A program made the position numbers and the translations under genes. The notes below the pieces were generated by a model. The model was not told the DNA's origin, did not search any database, and saw only the letters and a list, made by a program, of their open reading frames with translations. From Bacillota bacterium (GTDB lineage Bacteria > Bacillota > Sulfobacillia > JAJYWN01): a stretch of DNA of 39,427 nucleotides. Shown piece after piece: positions 30,791 to 39,372 of the stretch (the first letter of the stretch is position 1; the number at the start of each line of letters is the position of its first letter). The stretch spans positions 48,259 to 87,685 of the forward strand of contig JAJYWN010000058.1 of NCBI GenBank assembly GCA_021791495.1, read 5' to 3'.

Positions 30791-31426
30791 ATGCGCATCC
30801 AGAGCAAAGAACAGACATCCTCGGCCTTCGACCGCTGGGCCAAGTGGTGGAACTGGGCCAGACCGGTCAATGAAGCCGTCTACCAGGCTGTAATCTCACG
30901 CCTGACTGGCGAGCACCTCCGGGTTCTGGATGTGGCTTGCGGTACAGGCCTGCTCGGCCGACTCCTCTGCGATGCAGAGCCCGGGCGCTCCGTTACGGGC
31001 GTCGACCTTTCCCCGGCCATGATCGAGCAAGCGCGGCGCCTGTCAGCCGGCTACGACCCCAGCCGCCTCCGGTTCGAGCAGGCCGATGCGGAGAATCTGG
31101 CTTTCCCGAACGGCAGTTTCGACGCGGTGGTCAACACCCTCTCCCTGCACCATTTCCCCAACCCCGGGGTGGCGTTAGCTCAGTTCCGGCGGCTGACGCG
31201 GGAGGGGGGAAGGGTCATCATCGTCGACGTCGCCACTCCGGTGTGGTTTGCCCGCACTTACACCGGAATCAACCGCGTCTGGGCCCGCTGGACCGGCCAG
31301 GAGTGGTTGCGGACCCCGGAGGAAGTGGCCGATATGCTGGCTGCGGCTGGGCTGCGAGTAACCGAGGTCGCTCCAGTGAGGTACTTCCTGCCGACCAGGG
31401 TTTTCGTCTCAACCCCCTCAGAATGA
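30791..31426 (+). CDS. Class I SAM-dependent methyltransferase (UbiE-like)
   Basis: 211 residues. Motif I is VLDVACGTGLLGRLL (about 44-58), with the acidic motif II in VTGVDLSPAMIEQAR, QADAENLAFPNGSFDAVV as motifs III and IV, and HHFPNPGVAL and EGGRVIIVDVATP as later motifs. This is the Methyltransf_11/UbiE-like fold and looks complete. The acceptor is unknown. It has its own promoter with a palindromic operator and is divergent from the helicase. No obvious SD precedes ATG 30791; GAGAAAAACCG is poor, so translation may be weak. Confidence 0.85.
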   Translation: MRIQSKEQTSSAFDRWAKWWNWARPVNEAVYQAVISRLTGEHLRVLDVACGTGLLGRLLCDAEPGRSVTGVDLSPAMIEQARRLSAGYDPSRLRFEQADAENLAFPNGSFDAVVNTLSLHHFPNPGVALAQFRRLTREGGRVIIVDVATPVWFARTYTGINRVWARWTGQEWLRTPEEVADMLAAAGLRVTEVAPVRYFLPTRVFVSTPSE

Positions 31427-31525
31427 GGTGTATACCCCTTCATGCGGTGGCATTCTCAAAGGCACCATGAAGACCTTGTCTCTCCAGGCCTTCTCCTATT
31501 CCTCTTCTGTTTCTCTCCCTTCTAC

Positions 31526-31556
31526 TTAACATAAGATACATTATCGGACGTAAATA
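31526..31556 (+). promoter_or_regulatory. Possible promoter for phosphotransferase gene
   Basis: In an A+T-rich patch, TTAACA (31526-31531) and TAAATA (31551-31556) are 19 bases apart. The spacing is long, so this is tentative. A start near 31563 would leave a leader of about 95 bases before ATG 31657. Confidence 0.35.
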
Positions 31557-31656
31557 GGGCCTAGAAGAAGTGGGCCACAAGGAACAAGGAAAACCGAGGC
31601 CGACACTGGCGATCCGGGGGGAATCGCCGCGCCGCGGCGCGAACACAACCAACATC

Positions 31657-32598
31657 ATGAGCGCCACCGTTCTCCTGCCGCCAAACCCATCCCATCCGGC
31701 GGATGTTCGCCGCTTGATCGAGGCGGCCTTCCCGGGGTTCGCTGTGGCTTCGGTCCGTTTGTTCGGCCAGGGTTGGGTCAACGCCGCCTGGATAGTGAAC
31801 GAGGAGTGGCTGTTCCGCTTTCCGAAGAACGCCGACGCCTCCAAGAACGTGACCAAGGAAATGCGCCTATTGAAGGAATTGGCCTGCGACCTGCCGGTAC
31901 CGGTGCCGAGTTACCCCTTCCAGGCCTTGGGCGGCGTCCTGGACTATCCTTGGTCCTTCGGAGGTTACCGCTTCATCCGAGGCCAACCGCCGCTACAGGA
32001 AGTCCCGCCGGCCGACGGAGATTGGGTCGGGCTGGCTAACCCGGTCAAGGTGGCACCCGTCCTGGCCTCGTTTCTCGATTCTCTGCACTCGTTCCCCGTT
32101 GAGCGTGCCGCGGCCCTGGGCGTCCCTGGCCTGGGCCGGTCGTGGTGGCTGACCCATTACCGTGCCAGTTTTGCCCGGGATCTCGAACGGCTACGACCGT
32201 ATCTATCACTGGTCGAAGTGTCGGCTTTGGAGGAATCCATCGGCGGTTTCCTCGCCGACGAGGGCAATTTCGCCTTCCAACCTGTCCTGGTCCACCACGA
32301 CCTCGGCCCCTATAACATTCTCGTGGCTCCCGAGACGGGAGAGATCACCGGCGTCATCGATTTCGAGGACGCGGCCATCGGAGACCCGGCTTTCGACTTC
32401 ACCGGGATCTTGGATTTGGCGCCGAAGGTCTTGGACCTGTACGGCGGCCCCCGGGATTCCGGTTTCGACCGACGTATCCGCTTCTACCGATCCCTGTGGC
32501 CCATCAATGAGGCGTGTTACGGAATCGAAGTGGGCTCGGTTGCAGGCCGCGAGAGAGGGTTGAAGTATCTGCGTGAGGGGCTGGACGCACGTAGATGA
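31657..32598 (+). CDS. APH-family phosphotransferase
   Basis: About 313 residues with the aminoglycoside phosphotransferase/choline kinase fold. The N-lobe includes GWVNAAWIVNEEWLFRFPK. The catalytic loop is HHDLGPYNILV (His-x-Asp-x4-Asn) and the metal-binding Asp is in VIDFEDAAIGDPAFDF. It resembles macrolide 2'-phosphotransferases and related kinases of small molecules, but the substrate cannot be told; resistance is possible, not shown. ATG 31657 suits the family N-terminus but has no SD; GTG 31570 would add 29 polar residues. It converges on the methyltransferase gene downstream. Confidence 0.8.
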   Translation: MSATVLLPPNPSHPADVRRLIEAAFPGFAVASVRLFGQGWVNAAWIVNEEWLFRFPKNADASKNVTKEMRLLKELACDLPVPVPSYPFQALGGVLDYPWSFGGYRFIRGQPPLQEVPPADGDWVGLANPVKVAPVLASFLDSLHSFPVERAAALGVPGLGRSWWLTHYRASFARDLERLRPYLSLVEVSALEESIGGFLADEGNFAFQPVLVHHDLGPYNILVAPETGEITGVIDFEDAAIGDPAFDFTGILDLAPKVLDLYGGPRDSGFDRRIRFYRSLWPINEACYGIEVGSVAGRERGLKYLREGLDARR

Positions 32599-32606
32599 GC
32601 ATGCCC

Positions 32607-32623
32607 CAGGTCAGGGCGACCTG
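32607..32623. terminator. Hairpin between convergent genes
   Basis: CAGGTC (32607-32612) and GACCTG (32618-32623) form a perfect 6-bp stem with a 5-base loop, nine bases past the phosphotransferase stop. No T-run follows, so terminator function is weakly supported. Confidence 0.35.
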
Positions 32624-32646
32624 TCTGCGCCGGTCTGTTAGTCCTG

Positions 32647-33252
32647 CTACACGACTCCAAACTGGCCCAGGTTCGGCGGCGCCGGGAACGGCTTGGCAGG
32701 ACTGGCCAGGATCAGCTTCACCAAGCTGGGACGGAGTGTCTGCACGGAAATGAGCCGGAAACCAGCCGCCTTTACGTTGGCGACGGTATCGCGGTTGGGG
32801 TTGCATCCGGCCGCCCAGCGAAACATTGGAGCCACTAGGTCCGTGACCGGTCCCAACCAACCCTCACCTCGGCAGTGTTCAAGGAGAATGGCCGCCCCGT
32901 GCGGCCGAAGGACGCGGCGAATCTCGGCCAACCCCAGCGCCGGGTCGGGAACGGTACAGAACACATATGAGCATACCACCGCGTCAAAACAGTCGTCCGG
33001 AAAGGCCAGGGCCTGGACGTCCATTTCCAGAAGCCTCACGGGCCTTCGGCAACGGGGGAGTTGTCGGCGAGCCCTCTCGAGCATGTGGGGGCTGATGTCG
33101 ATGGCGGTCACGCTCCGGGCCTGATCGTAGAAAGGGAGCCCCCCACCCGTTCCCACGCCGACTTCGAGGACGTCGCCGCTGGTAGCCATGCGAGTCAGGT
33201 TCAACCGGTCCTGTTCTTGAGGACGTTCAAGGGAGGCGAAGACCCCAGCCAA
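32647..33252 (-). CDS. Class I SAM methyltransferase with uncertain N-terminus
   Basis: 201 residues from TTG 33252. Motif I is VLEVGVGTGGGLPFY, then TAIDISPHMLERARR, MDVQALAFPDDCFDAVV and HGAAILLEHCRGEGW, all typical of the small UbiE/phosphatidylethanolamine methyltransferase-like group. The conserved sequence continues upstream of this start (ALRHIRNRYRFLAGVFASLE) in a frame with no ATG, GTG or TTG. An ATG at 33293 lies one base out of frame right where family members start. A one-base deletion there would explain it, so the true start is either non-standard or lost. Substrate unknown. Confidence 0.7.
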   Translation of the reverse strand: MAGVFASLERPQEQDRLNLTRMATSGDVLEVGVGTGGGLPFYDQARSVTAIDISPHMLERARRQLPRCRRPVRLLEMDVQALAFPDDCFDAVVCSYVFCTVPDPALGLAEIRRVLRPHGAAILLEHCRGEGWLGPVTDLVAPMFRWAAGCNPNRDTVANVKAAGFRLISVQTLRPSLVKLILASPAKPFPAPPNLGQFGVV

Positions 33253-33542
33253 GAACCGGTACCGGTTCCGGATGTGCCGCAGGGCCGCGGCATTGGCACC
33301 GGTCTTGGCATCGATCGCCCCGGAAGCGGCTACCCGGTCCTGATTCGCGGTGTAGTCGGTCTTATTCTGGGGAATGGCACTCTCCGAATTACGGATACCG
33401 GTCTCCCCTTCCCTGCCCTACGTCTACACTGTCAGGTACATTCTCAGGCATATGCCCGATGGCAACTGCCATTCGCCAAGTGGCAGCAATATCCTGTCGG
33501 AGCAGGGGTTGGGATATGCGCCTTTCTTTGGGCCCAGGTTTC

Positions 33543-34331
33543 TTACATCCCCAGCCGGAACCACCGGGGCACCAGCCGGGGGACCATTCCGGCTAACGAC
33601 GTGAACCGGCCGGTAGCCACCAAGAGGCCGAACAAAACCAGGAGGTATCCGGTGGCGCGTGTCAGGGCTTTCTGGTGACGGGCCAGCCACCGCACCTTCG
33701 GCAGCCCGGAACCGAGGGTCGCCGCGACCAGCAGATAAGGCACCGCCAGACCAAAAGAGAAAGCCGCCATGACCGCGGCGCCCGTGGCCGGAGAGCCGGT
33801 CGCGCCGGCGAACAGGAGTACGGAGTATAAGGTGTAGGCGATACAATGTGAGCAAGCCAGTGCGAAAAAGAGCCCGCCCATAAGGCCACGAGTCCCCGGG
33901 CGGCCCTGAGCCCACAGGGGGATGGCAGTCTCCCGGTGCCGGAAGAGCCACCGGAAGTGCTCCTCGCGGATGATCCCCGCGAGACCCAAACCGAGCACCG
34001 TGATGGCTATGCCCCCGAAGACGTTGATGACCGGCAGGTAGGTTTGGAGCGCCTGCCCCAGACGGCCGGCAGCGGCGCCCGCTCCAGTGAAGACAAGCGT
34101 GAAGGCCAAGACGAACGTGGTTCCGCCCCACAGGGCGGCTGCGCGGGCCTTGCCTTCTGCCTCTCGATCTTCCCCGCTTCATGCCTGCCGCGCTCCCGCC
34201 ACCGCGGCCAGCTCCTTACTGGACAGGCCGGTGAGGAGGGTCAGGTACGCGGTAAGCATGGGGACGATGCAAGGGGACAAGAAGGATACCGCGCCCGCCG
34301 CTACCGCTGCCGAAAGAAGGCCGGAAGTCAC
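33543..34331 (-). pseudogene. ccdA: CcdA-like thiol transporter interrupted by in-frame TGA
   Basis: Read in a single frame from GTG 34331 (GGAGGT three bases upstream), the protein begins VTSGLLSAAVAAGAVSFLSP, then CIVPMLTAYLTLLTGLSSKE, the classic first CcdA helix with its redox Cys. It meets TGA at 34181-34179 after 50 residues, then continues without frameshift through ALWGGTTFVLAFTLVF, ALACSHCIAYTLYS (second redox Cys) and three more helices to residue about 262. CcdA carries reducing equivalents across the membrane to extracytoplasmic thioredoxin-like proteins. The TGA lies in the poorly conserved loop after helix 1, so a nonsense mutation is likelier than functional selenocysteine. The start is one base after the preceding gene's stop. 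Confidence 0.8.
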
Positions 34332-34332
34332 C

Positions 34333-35484
34333 TTACCTCCCCTCCCCCAGCGTGGCCAGATACTCCCCCACCCAGCTAAACTCGCGAGTGGGGACGTCCG
34401 CGATGCCCTTCAACACCAAAGAGATGGATCCACTCTTAGCAGTGGCAAAGGGCTTGCCGTCAAGCTGATTGGCCACTTTCAGGAAGCCCGAGCGGTGGTG
34501 GGAGTCATCCGATTCCGAAACCCAGGTGAGCCCCGACAGGGTCCGGCCGTCCTTGTCTCTGACGGACACCAACTTGGCCAGATCGTATTGGGACAGGTTC
34601 ACGCTGTGCGTGGTGAACCCGACGTAGAAGCTCAGGGTGTCGGGCTTCTCTTTGCCCAGGGTGTTCAGGAGAAGCACCTGGATTTCGACGGCGTTGGCCG
34701 AATTGGCTCGGACCACTTGCTGCTCAGTGAAGCTGGGAGCGGGTGGTTTGTCCGGCGCGGGTCCGCCCGCGGCCGGGGTACCAGTAGTAGCCGTGCCCAT
34801 CGGATTGGTCGCCGAGGGTGAGGCGGACGCGGTGGGCCCGGGGGAGGAGGCACCCGTGGTCTGGGACCCGACTGAGGCCATTCCGCCAGGCCCACCGGTC
34901 ACCGGTGAACCACCCCCGGTCGTGCCGGAGGAGACAGCGGAGGCCGTCGGAAGACCCGCCCAGACCGCCTCAAGAATGGGTTTGGCCGCCCAGGAATCGG
35001 CGGGCACGGGCAAGGCCAGCCAATAGACACTCTTCCCGTAGACGCCAAACCAGTGGACCGCCCCCTGCCCTGTCGTGGTGTAGACCTCACCCGCCAGGTT
35101 CCTGTCGCGGTCCGGCCTCACGAACTCCGTCGACACGGCCATCTTCTGAAGCATGGTCTGGTTCAGTCCGTTGGCCTCCGCCGGCGAATCACTGGCGGCC
35201 ACCCAAAGAAGGGCCTGCTGATTGGTGTTGGTTAACCGGTAGACTACGTAGTAGGCGTCCGCCAGCGGAATGTCCTGCCCGTGCAACTGTTGGATGGCCT
35301 CCAGGGCATCCTTTCCCGCCATAGTCTGGACCGCCCTGTAGCCGTTCAGCCGCGGCGGCATTAGCTTGGTCCCTCCGGCGAGAGCTTCGGGACGGATGGC
35401 GGCGCGGAAAACCGAATACACGTTGAAAGCTACAAAGACCGCGGCCGCCAGGCCGATGATCCAAAACGGCCACTCTCTCCTCAA
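34333..35484 (-). CDS. Membrane-anchored protein of unknown function
   Basis: 383 residues not assigned to a family. An N-terminal helix (about 6-28, WIIGLAAAVFVAFNVYSVF) anchors it outside the membrane. An alpha/beta ectodomain (about 40-185) follows. A long Ser/Thr/Pro/Gly low-complexity linker (about 190-255) precedes a C-terminal beta-rich domain (about 260-383) with VEIQVLLLNTLGKEK and SFYVGFTTHSVNLSQYDL. Start is TTG 35484, with GGGGAAG six bases upstream and a four-base overlap with the gene before it. The adjacent CcdA frame suggests an extracytoplasmic redox or metal role, but this rests only on position. Confidence 0.65.
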   Translation of the reverse strand: MRREWPFWIIGLAAAVFVAFNVYSVFRAAIRPEALAGGTKLMPPRLNGYRAVQTMAGKDALEAIQQLHGQDIPLADAYYVVYRLTNTNQQALLWVAASDSPAEANGLNQTMLQKMAVSTEFVRPDRDRNLAGEVYTTTGQGAVHWFGVYGKSVYWLALPVPADSWAAKPILEAVWAGLPTASAVSSGTTGGGSPVTGGPGGMASVGSQTTGASSPGPTASASPSATNPMGTATTGTPAAGGPAPDKPPAPSFTEQQVVRANSANAVEIQVLLLNTLGKEKPDTLSFYVGFTTHSVNLSQYDLAKLVSVRDKDGRTLSGLTWVSESDDSHHRSGFLKVANQLDGKPFATAKSGSISLVLKGIADVPTREFSWVGEYLATLGEGR

Positions 35485-35921
35485 CTGGGTCTTCCCCTTT
35501 CCTCTAAGGTAGATGCAAGAGCTTCCATCAACTGGCGCTTGAGATTCGGGCGAAGCCGCTCGTACTCACCGACTCCCATCTGGCCGGAGCGGTAGGCCGC
35601 ATCCAGGCGGGCAATCTCCCTGGCCAGGAACTGGCTCCTACTCTCAGGAACTAGCGTTTCGGCACGGGTATCACCACCTTGCGGCCTTGCCCGCCCGGGG
35701 GCAGTCGCGTGGTTAGTCCGGCGGACCTGGATCATGGCCAGAACTACACCGCCTGCGAGCGTGGCGAAGGCCAGCACCTCGGCCAGGCCGAAGTGGCCGG
35801 TAATACCCGCAAACCGTTGCCAGAGCATGATAATGGTGGGGCCACCGTGGTAGGACTTGTTCAAGATGCGTTCGGTGGCCTCAGCCAGGAAGATGGCGAT
35901 GCTGCTAGACCAAGTACCCAT
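35481..35921 (-). CDS. Small membrane protein with SHOCT-like C-terminus
   Basis: 146 residues. The N-terminus carries two hydrophobic stretches (about 25-40 and EVLAFATLAGGVVLAMIQV at about 48-66). A polar linker leads to a C-terminal helical hairpin, IARLDAAYRSGQMGVGEYER, resembling SHOCT domains (short C-terminal oligomerisation domains). ATG 35921 has AAGGAGA nine bases upstream. It overlaps the downstream gene by four bases. The gene before it encodes another protein with a SHOCT-like end. Confidence 0.65.
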   Translation of the reverse strand: MGTWSSSIAIFLAEATERILNKSYHGGPTIIMLWQRFAGITGHFGLAEVLAFATLAGGVVLAMIQVRRTNHATAPGRARPQGGDTRAETLVPESRSQFLAREIARLDAAYRSGQMGVGEYERLRPNLKRQLMEALASTLEERGRPS

Positions 35922-36010
35922 GCCGCTCTATCTCCTTGGAAGACGCTGCCCGCAGTTCTGGCAAAAGTGCTGGGCCGGTTCTTGTCTCCTCTCCCGCCCG
36001 CGGACGACCT

Positions 36011-37066
36011 TCAGCGGACCTCCTCGTCCAAATCACGGATGATGTCCCGGTATGTTGCTTCACTGATCTTCCCAGCTAAGAGCAGCCTGCGGGCCGCCTC
36101 TCTCTGCTGGACTCGATCACTCTTCTCCGCCCGGGCCAGTGTGGGACGCGCCCCGACCTCCGGGTCCCTGTGAGCCGGAGCCCGCCGGACGCGGTTCCCT
36201 TTCGAAGCTGAATGGGCCAGATGTCCCCTGGAGCTGCGGTTAGCGACGATGAACACCCCACCGAAGACGGCAACCATGATGCCCAGGACGGCCAGCAGCG
36301 CACTGCGGGATGTCGCACCTCCACCGCCGGACCCCTGGCCACGGCCGCCCACCTGGCGTGATATGGACGGCCGGTTGTCCGGCTTCACATAGGTAGCTTT
36401 GAACCCGATTGTGGAGCCTGGTTGAAGGTTGTTCTGGGAGTAGACGAAGTGGTTGAAGCCTCCGGTCTCTTTCCCTGACTGCAGGGGAACCGGATCCAGC
36501 TTGAAAGCTGATGCCCGGAGGGGTTCTAAGACACTCAGGTTCAAAGACGCGACTGTATAGGCGGGGTGGTACTTGAACTCCATCTCGCGGCTGGTCCCGG
36601 ACATCTTCAGCGGGTTGTAGTAGTACTCGATGTAGATGGGGTATTTGCCGTTCACCGGAATTGGTTGGCGGGCCTTCCATGTGAATGTCAGGAAGTCATT
36701 GCCCTGGTCCGTCCTGTAGGGAGCACAGAAGGAATGCAGGTTCGACCCTTCCACCTGGCAGATGTGTACTTCGTTGGTGGGACCGGCGGGCGACACCCCC
36801 TTGGGGACATGGAAGAGGATGTCACCGTCATACGGCGTGGACCCGCGGTTAAGGAAGGAAGCTTCATAGACCACCAAGACGTCGGTGCTGTCGTATTCCG
36901 GCTCTACCGAGACGTCCAGACTGTCCAGGGTCAGCGGCCCGGCCGTCGGTCCGATGACCGCTTGCTCGGCCACTGCCGGAGCCGGTAGCACCACCGCGAC
37001 AAGGATCAGGCCGAGAGTGAAGTAGCCGACACACCTGATGATGGGCGCAAGAAGGGAACGGTACAA
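36011..37066 (-). CDS. Exported beta-domain protein with TM and SHOCT-like C-terminus
   Basis: 351 residues. A signal peptide (about 1-33, ending APAVA) leads to a beta-rich ectodomain (about 35-240) with a possible disulfide pair (ICQVEGSNLHSFC) and the aromatic strand YPIYIEYYYNPL. A Gly-rich spacer and one membrane helix (LLAVLGIMVAVFGGVFIVA, about 257-275) follow, then a basic cytosolic segment ending in EAARRLLLAGKISEATYRDI, a SHOCT-like motif. Start is TTG 37066 with GGAGGT eight or more bases upstream. I do not recognise the ectodomain. It is the first membrane protein after the two-component system and may be its target or sensor partner. Confidence 0.68.
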   Translation of the reverse strand: MYRSLLAPIIRCVGYFTLGLILVAVVLPAPAVAEQAVIGPTAGPLTLDSLDVSVEPEYDSTDVLVVYEASFLNRGSTPYDGDILFHVPKGVSPAGPTNEVHICQVEGSNLHSFCAPYRTDQGNDFLTFTWKARQPIPVNGKYPIYIEYYYNPLKMSGTSREMEFKYHPAYTVASLNLSVLEPLRASAFKLDPVPLQSGKETGGFNHFVYSQNNLQPGSTIGFKATYVKPDNRPSISRQVGGRGQGSGGGGATSRSALLAVLGIMVAVFGGVFIVANRSSRGHLAHSASKGNRVRRAPAHRDPEVGARPTLARAEKSDRVQQREAARRLLLAGKISEATYRDIIRDLDEEVR

Positions 37067-37134
37067 CTAGACCTACCTCCAATCGGGGTGGCTTGACGGC
37101 TGGGGTTGGACTATACCCTTACTTGTCTTTCGCA

Positions 37135-38538
37135 CTAAGTTGAATCGAGAGGCAATGTCAAGGTAAACGTGGAGCCCGCGCCGGGACTGCTATCTACGGA
37201 CAGACGCCCCCCGTGGCGCTCGGCCAGGGCACGGGCGATCGATAGGCCAATTCCGGCACCGCCAGTGGCCCGCGACCGTGAGCGGTCGCCGCGGAAGAAC
37301 CTCTCGAAGACCATGGATCTCTCGTCCTCAGGAATCCCGGGCCCGTTGTCGGAGACGTAGAACGAAATCGACCCTCCACGATCGTTACGCCGCGCCCCCA
37401 GGGTGACGACCCCGCCTTCCGGGGTGTACTTCATGGCGTTGGACATCAGGTTGACGAGAACCTGGACTACCTTATCCGAGTCCACCTGGATCGTGCCCGA
37501 GTCGGCGGGAGCCTCCATTCTGAACTGCATGCCCTTCTCCGCCATCTGCGGGGTGAAGACACTCCCCACCTGGTTCAGCAGGTCGCTTACTCGTGTTTCA
37601 GCCAGTCTGAGGGGTAATGTCGGGTTTTCCGCTTCGTTCAGGCGTTCGAGGTCCTCGACCAAACGGACCAACCTCATGATCTCGTTCAGGCAGCTGGCGA
37701 GGCGTTCAGGGGTGGGCTCCCAGACCCCATCCACCAAGGCCTCCAACTGCGCGCGCACGCCGGCAAGAGGTGTGCGCAGTTCGTGGGCTACGTCGGCCGT
37801 GAGCGACCGGCGGAAACGCTCCTCATGGCCCAGGGCTTCAGCCATATGGTTCAAAGAGGCGGCTAGAGTCCGGAACTCGTCGCTGCCTGTCAGCTCCAGG
37901 CGCGACTCCAAATTTCCGCGCCGGATACGCTTGGCCATGCGATCGATGTCCTCGATGGGCGACGTCAGATTCCTGGCGAGCACGTTGCCCACGGCCACTC
38001 CTAGGAGAGCGCTGGCAAGAGCGGCGGCTACCAGTATCAAGGCAGACACGGATAGGAAGGAAAGGTCGTCCTCGCTATACATTCCCGCCGCCCGGCTTCC
38101 CGTGACGGTTAAGTATCCAACCAACCGGCCCGCGGCCATGACCGGGGAACGTGTGGTATGCGGAGCCACCACACCGACGGAGACAGGTTTGGAAATCCCC
38201 ATCATCCTCCGCATGTTGTCAAGATCGGCGGGCGTGGGCTGCCAGATCAGATGGCCGTTGGGGTCGTCCAGGCGGATTTGCAGATCGTCGAGGACTGCCC
38301 AGTGAGTCATCTGAACCGCAGCCCCCGTGGTCCACGTGCCCTCCCTGTCCAGGAGATCTCCGGCTATTCGAGCCAGGCGGTCGGCGTGCTCATCCAGCCC
38401 ACTCTTAACGTACTTCTCAAAGCGCCACCGGAAACTGGTGTTGACAAGGATACCCGCGACGGCCACAGATAGCAGTGCCACCGCCGCAAAGGCCAGCGAT
38501 AATCTGCCCCGAAGAGTACGCGGAAGCAGCCTAGTCAT
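37135..38538 (-). CDS. HAMP-domain sensor histidine kinase
   Basis: 467 residues. Membrane helices at about 12-33 and 162-186 flank an extracytoplasmic sensor domain (about 34-160). HAMP (about 187-240) follows, with NLTSPIEDIDRMAKRIRRGN. The HisKA H-box is DVAHELRTPL with His252. The ATPase part shows the N-box NLMSNAMKYTPEGG, G1 DNGPGIP, F-box VFERFFRGD and G2 GGAGIGLSIARAL. All motifs for autophosphorylation are intact. ATG 38538 overlaps the response-regulator stop by eight bases, so both are made together. The signal is unknown. Confidence 0.93.
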   Translation of the reverse strand: MTRLLPRTLRGRLSLAFAAVALLSVAVAGILVNTSFRWRFEKYVKSGLDEHADRLARIAGDLLDREGTWTTGAAVQMTHWAVLDDLQIRLDDPNGHLIWQPTPADLDNMRRMMGISKPVSVGVVAPHTTRSPVMAAGRLVGYLTVTGSRAAGMYSEDDLSFLSVSALILVAAALASALLGVAVGNVLARNLTSPIEDIDRMAKRIRRGNLESRLELTGSDEFRTLAASLNHMAEALGHEERFRRSLTADVAHELRTPLAGVRAQLEALVDGVWEPTPERLASCLNEIMRLVRLVEDLERLNEAENPTLPLRLAETRVSDLLNQVGSVFTPQMAEKGMQFRMEAPADSGTIQVDSDKVVQVLVNLMSNAMKYTPEGGVVTLGARRNDRGGSISFYVSDNGPGIPEDERSMVFERFFRGDRSRSRATGGAGIGLSIARALAERHGGRLSVDSSPGAGSTFTLTLPLDST

Positions 38539-39247
38539 CCGGTGATCCCCCGAACTTGTAGCCGAGGCCGTATACTGTCTGAACGTATACGGGCTCTTTC
38601 GGGTCTGCCTCCACTTTTGCCCGGAGGTTCTTCACGTGGGTGTCCACGGTCCGTTCGAAGCCCTCATAATCGTAACCTTGGATCATGTCCAGCAGCTCGA
38701 TCCGCGAGTAGACCCTTCCCGGGTATCTGGCCAGAGTGACGAGAATCTTCCACTCCGTCGGGGTAAGTTCAATCGGAACACCGTTCCGGCTCAATTCGTG
38801 GCGGGCAACATCGATGATCAGTTCACCGTGGTTGAAGGACAGGACATCGACCAAGACTGCGGATTCCCCATCCGTACGACGGATGACCGCCCTGAGTCTG
38901 GCCGTAAGCTCTTTCGGGGAAAAGGGCTTGGTGATGTAATCATCCGCACCAAGGCTCAAACCGGCCAGTTTGTCCTGTTCCTGGTTCTTGGCCGTCAACA
39001 TGATAATGGGGACCGACGATTCCCGGCGCAGCGTACGGCAGACCTGCTCTCCAGATAGATCCGGCAGCATCAGATCAAGGATGATAGCCACCGGTCGGTA
39101 CCGCCTAGCCATAGTTATGGCATCGGTCCCATTGTGAGCCACGTAGACGTGGTAGCCGTCCTTCTCAAGGTAGGCGCCCACTACCTCCGTGATAGACGGT
39201 TCGTCGTCTACTACCAGCACCCGCCTGTTTCCACCACCGACCGCCAT
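38531..39247 (-). CDS. OmpR/PhoB-family response regulator
   Basis: 238 residues. Receiver domain: acidic pair Asp14/Asp15 in VLVVDDEPS, phospho-acceptor Asp58 in ILDLMLPDLSG, Thr in PIIMLTAKN and Lys in YITKPFSPKEL. The C-terminal winged helix (about 135-232) has ELTPTEWKIL, ERTVDTHVKNLRAKV and VQTVYGLGYKF. Phosphorylation by the kinase next door should drive dimerisation on direct-repeat DNA sites. ATG 39247 is preferred (GGAG eight bases upstream in GGAGGCGGA); an earlier in-frame start at 39316 adds 23 residues unlike the family. It is the first gene of the minus-strand cluster running down to 33.5 kb. Confidence 0.94.
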   Translation of the reverse strand: MAVGGGNRRVLVVDDEPSITEVVGAYLEKDGYHVYVAHNGTDAITMARRYRPVAIILDLMLPDLSGEQVCRTLRRESSVPIIMLTAKNQEQDKLAGLSLGADDYITKPFSPKELTARLRAVIRRTDGESAVLVDVLSFNHGELIIDVARHELSRNGVPIELTPTEWKILVTLARYPGRVYSRIELLDMIQGYDYEGFERTVDTHVKNLRAKVEADPKEPVYVQTVYGLGYKFGGSPDD

Positions 39248-39350
39248 CTTGGAATCTCCGCCTCCAATGTCCTGGGCCCTTTGTCCCGGGCCCCCCCACG
39301 AGACGAATGCTACCACCGAATTGTGGAGAAACGGTGTGCCGCTATGAGAA

Positions 39351-39372
39351 GAGCCACGGAGGACCGTGGCTC
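39351..39372 (-). terminator. Hairpin near window end
   Basis: GAGCCACGG (39351-39359) pairs perfectly with CCGTGGCTC (39364-39372) over AGGA. On the minus strand TTCTCATAG follows, a short T-rich tail. It would end a minus-strand transcript entering from beyond the window, upstream of the response regulator. Confidence 0.5.

Noticed and set aside
34179-34181. Selenocysteine codon in CcdA
   Set aside because: The TGA lies in a variable loop, not at either redox Cys, and I could not identify a SECIS-like hairpin, so nonsense mutation is preferred.
33424-34182. 252-codon minus-strand open frame whose ATG overlaps the ccdA TGA
   Set aside because: The ATGA overlap looks like a coupled gene, but its translation is Arg/Pro-rich and out of frame with the conserved CcdA helices, which resume in the original frame.
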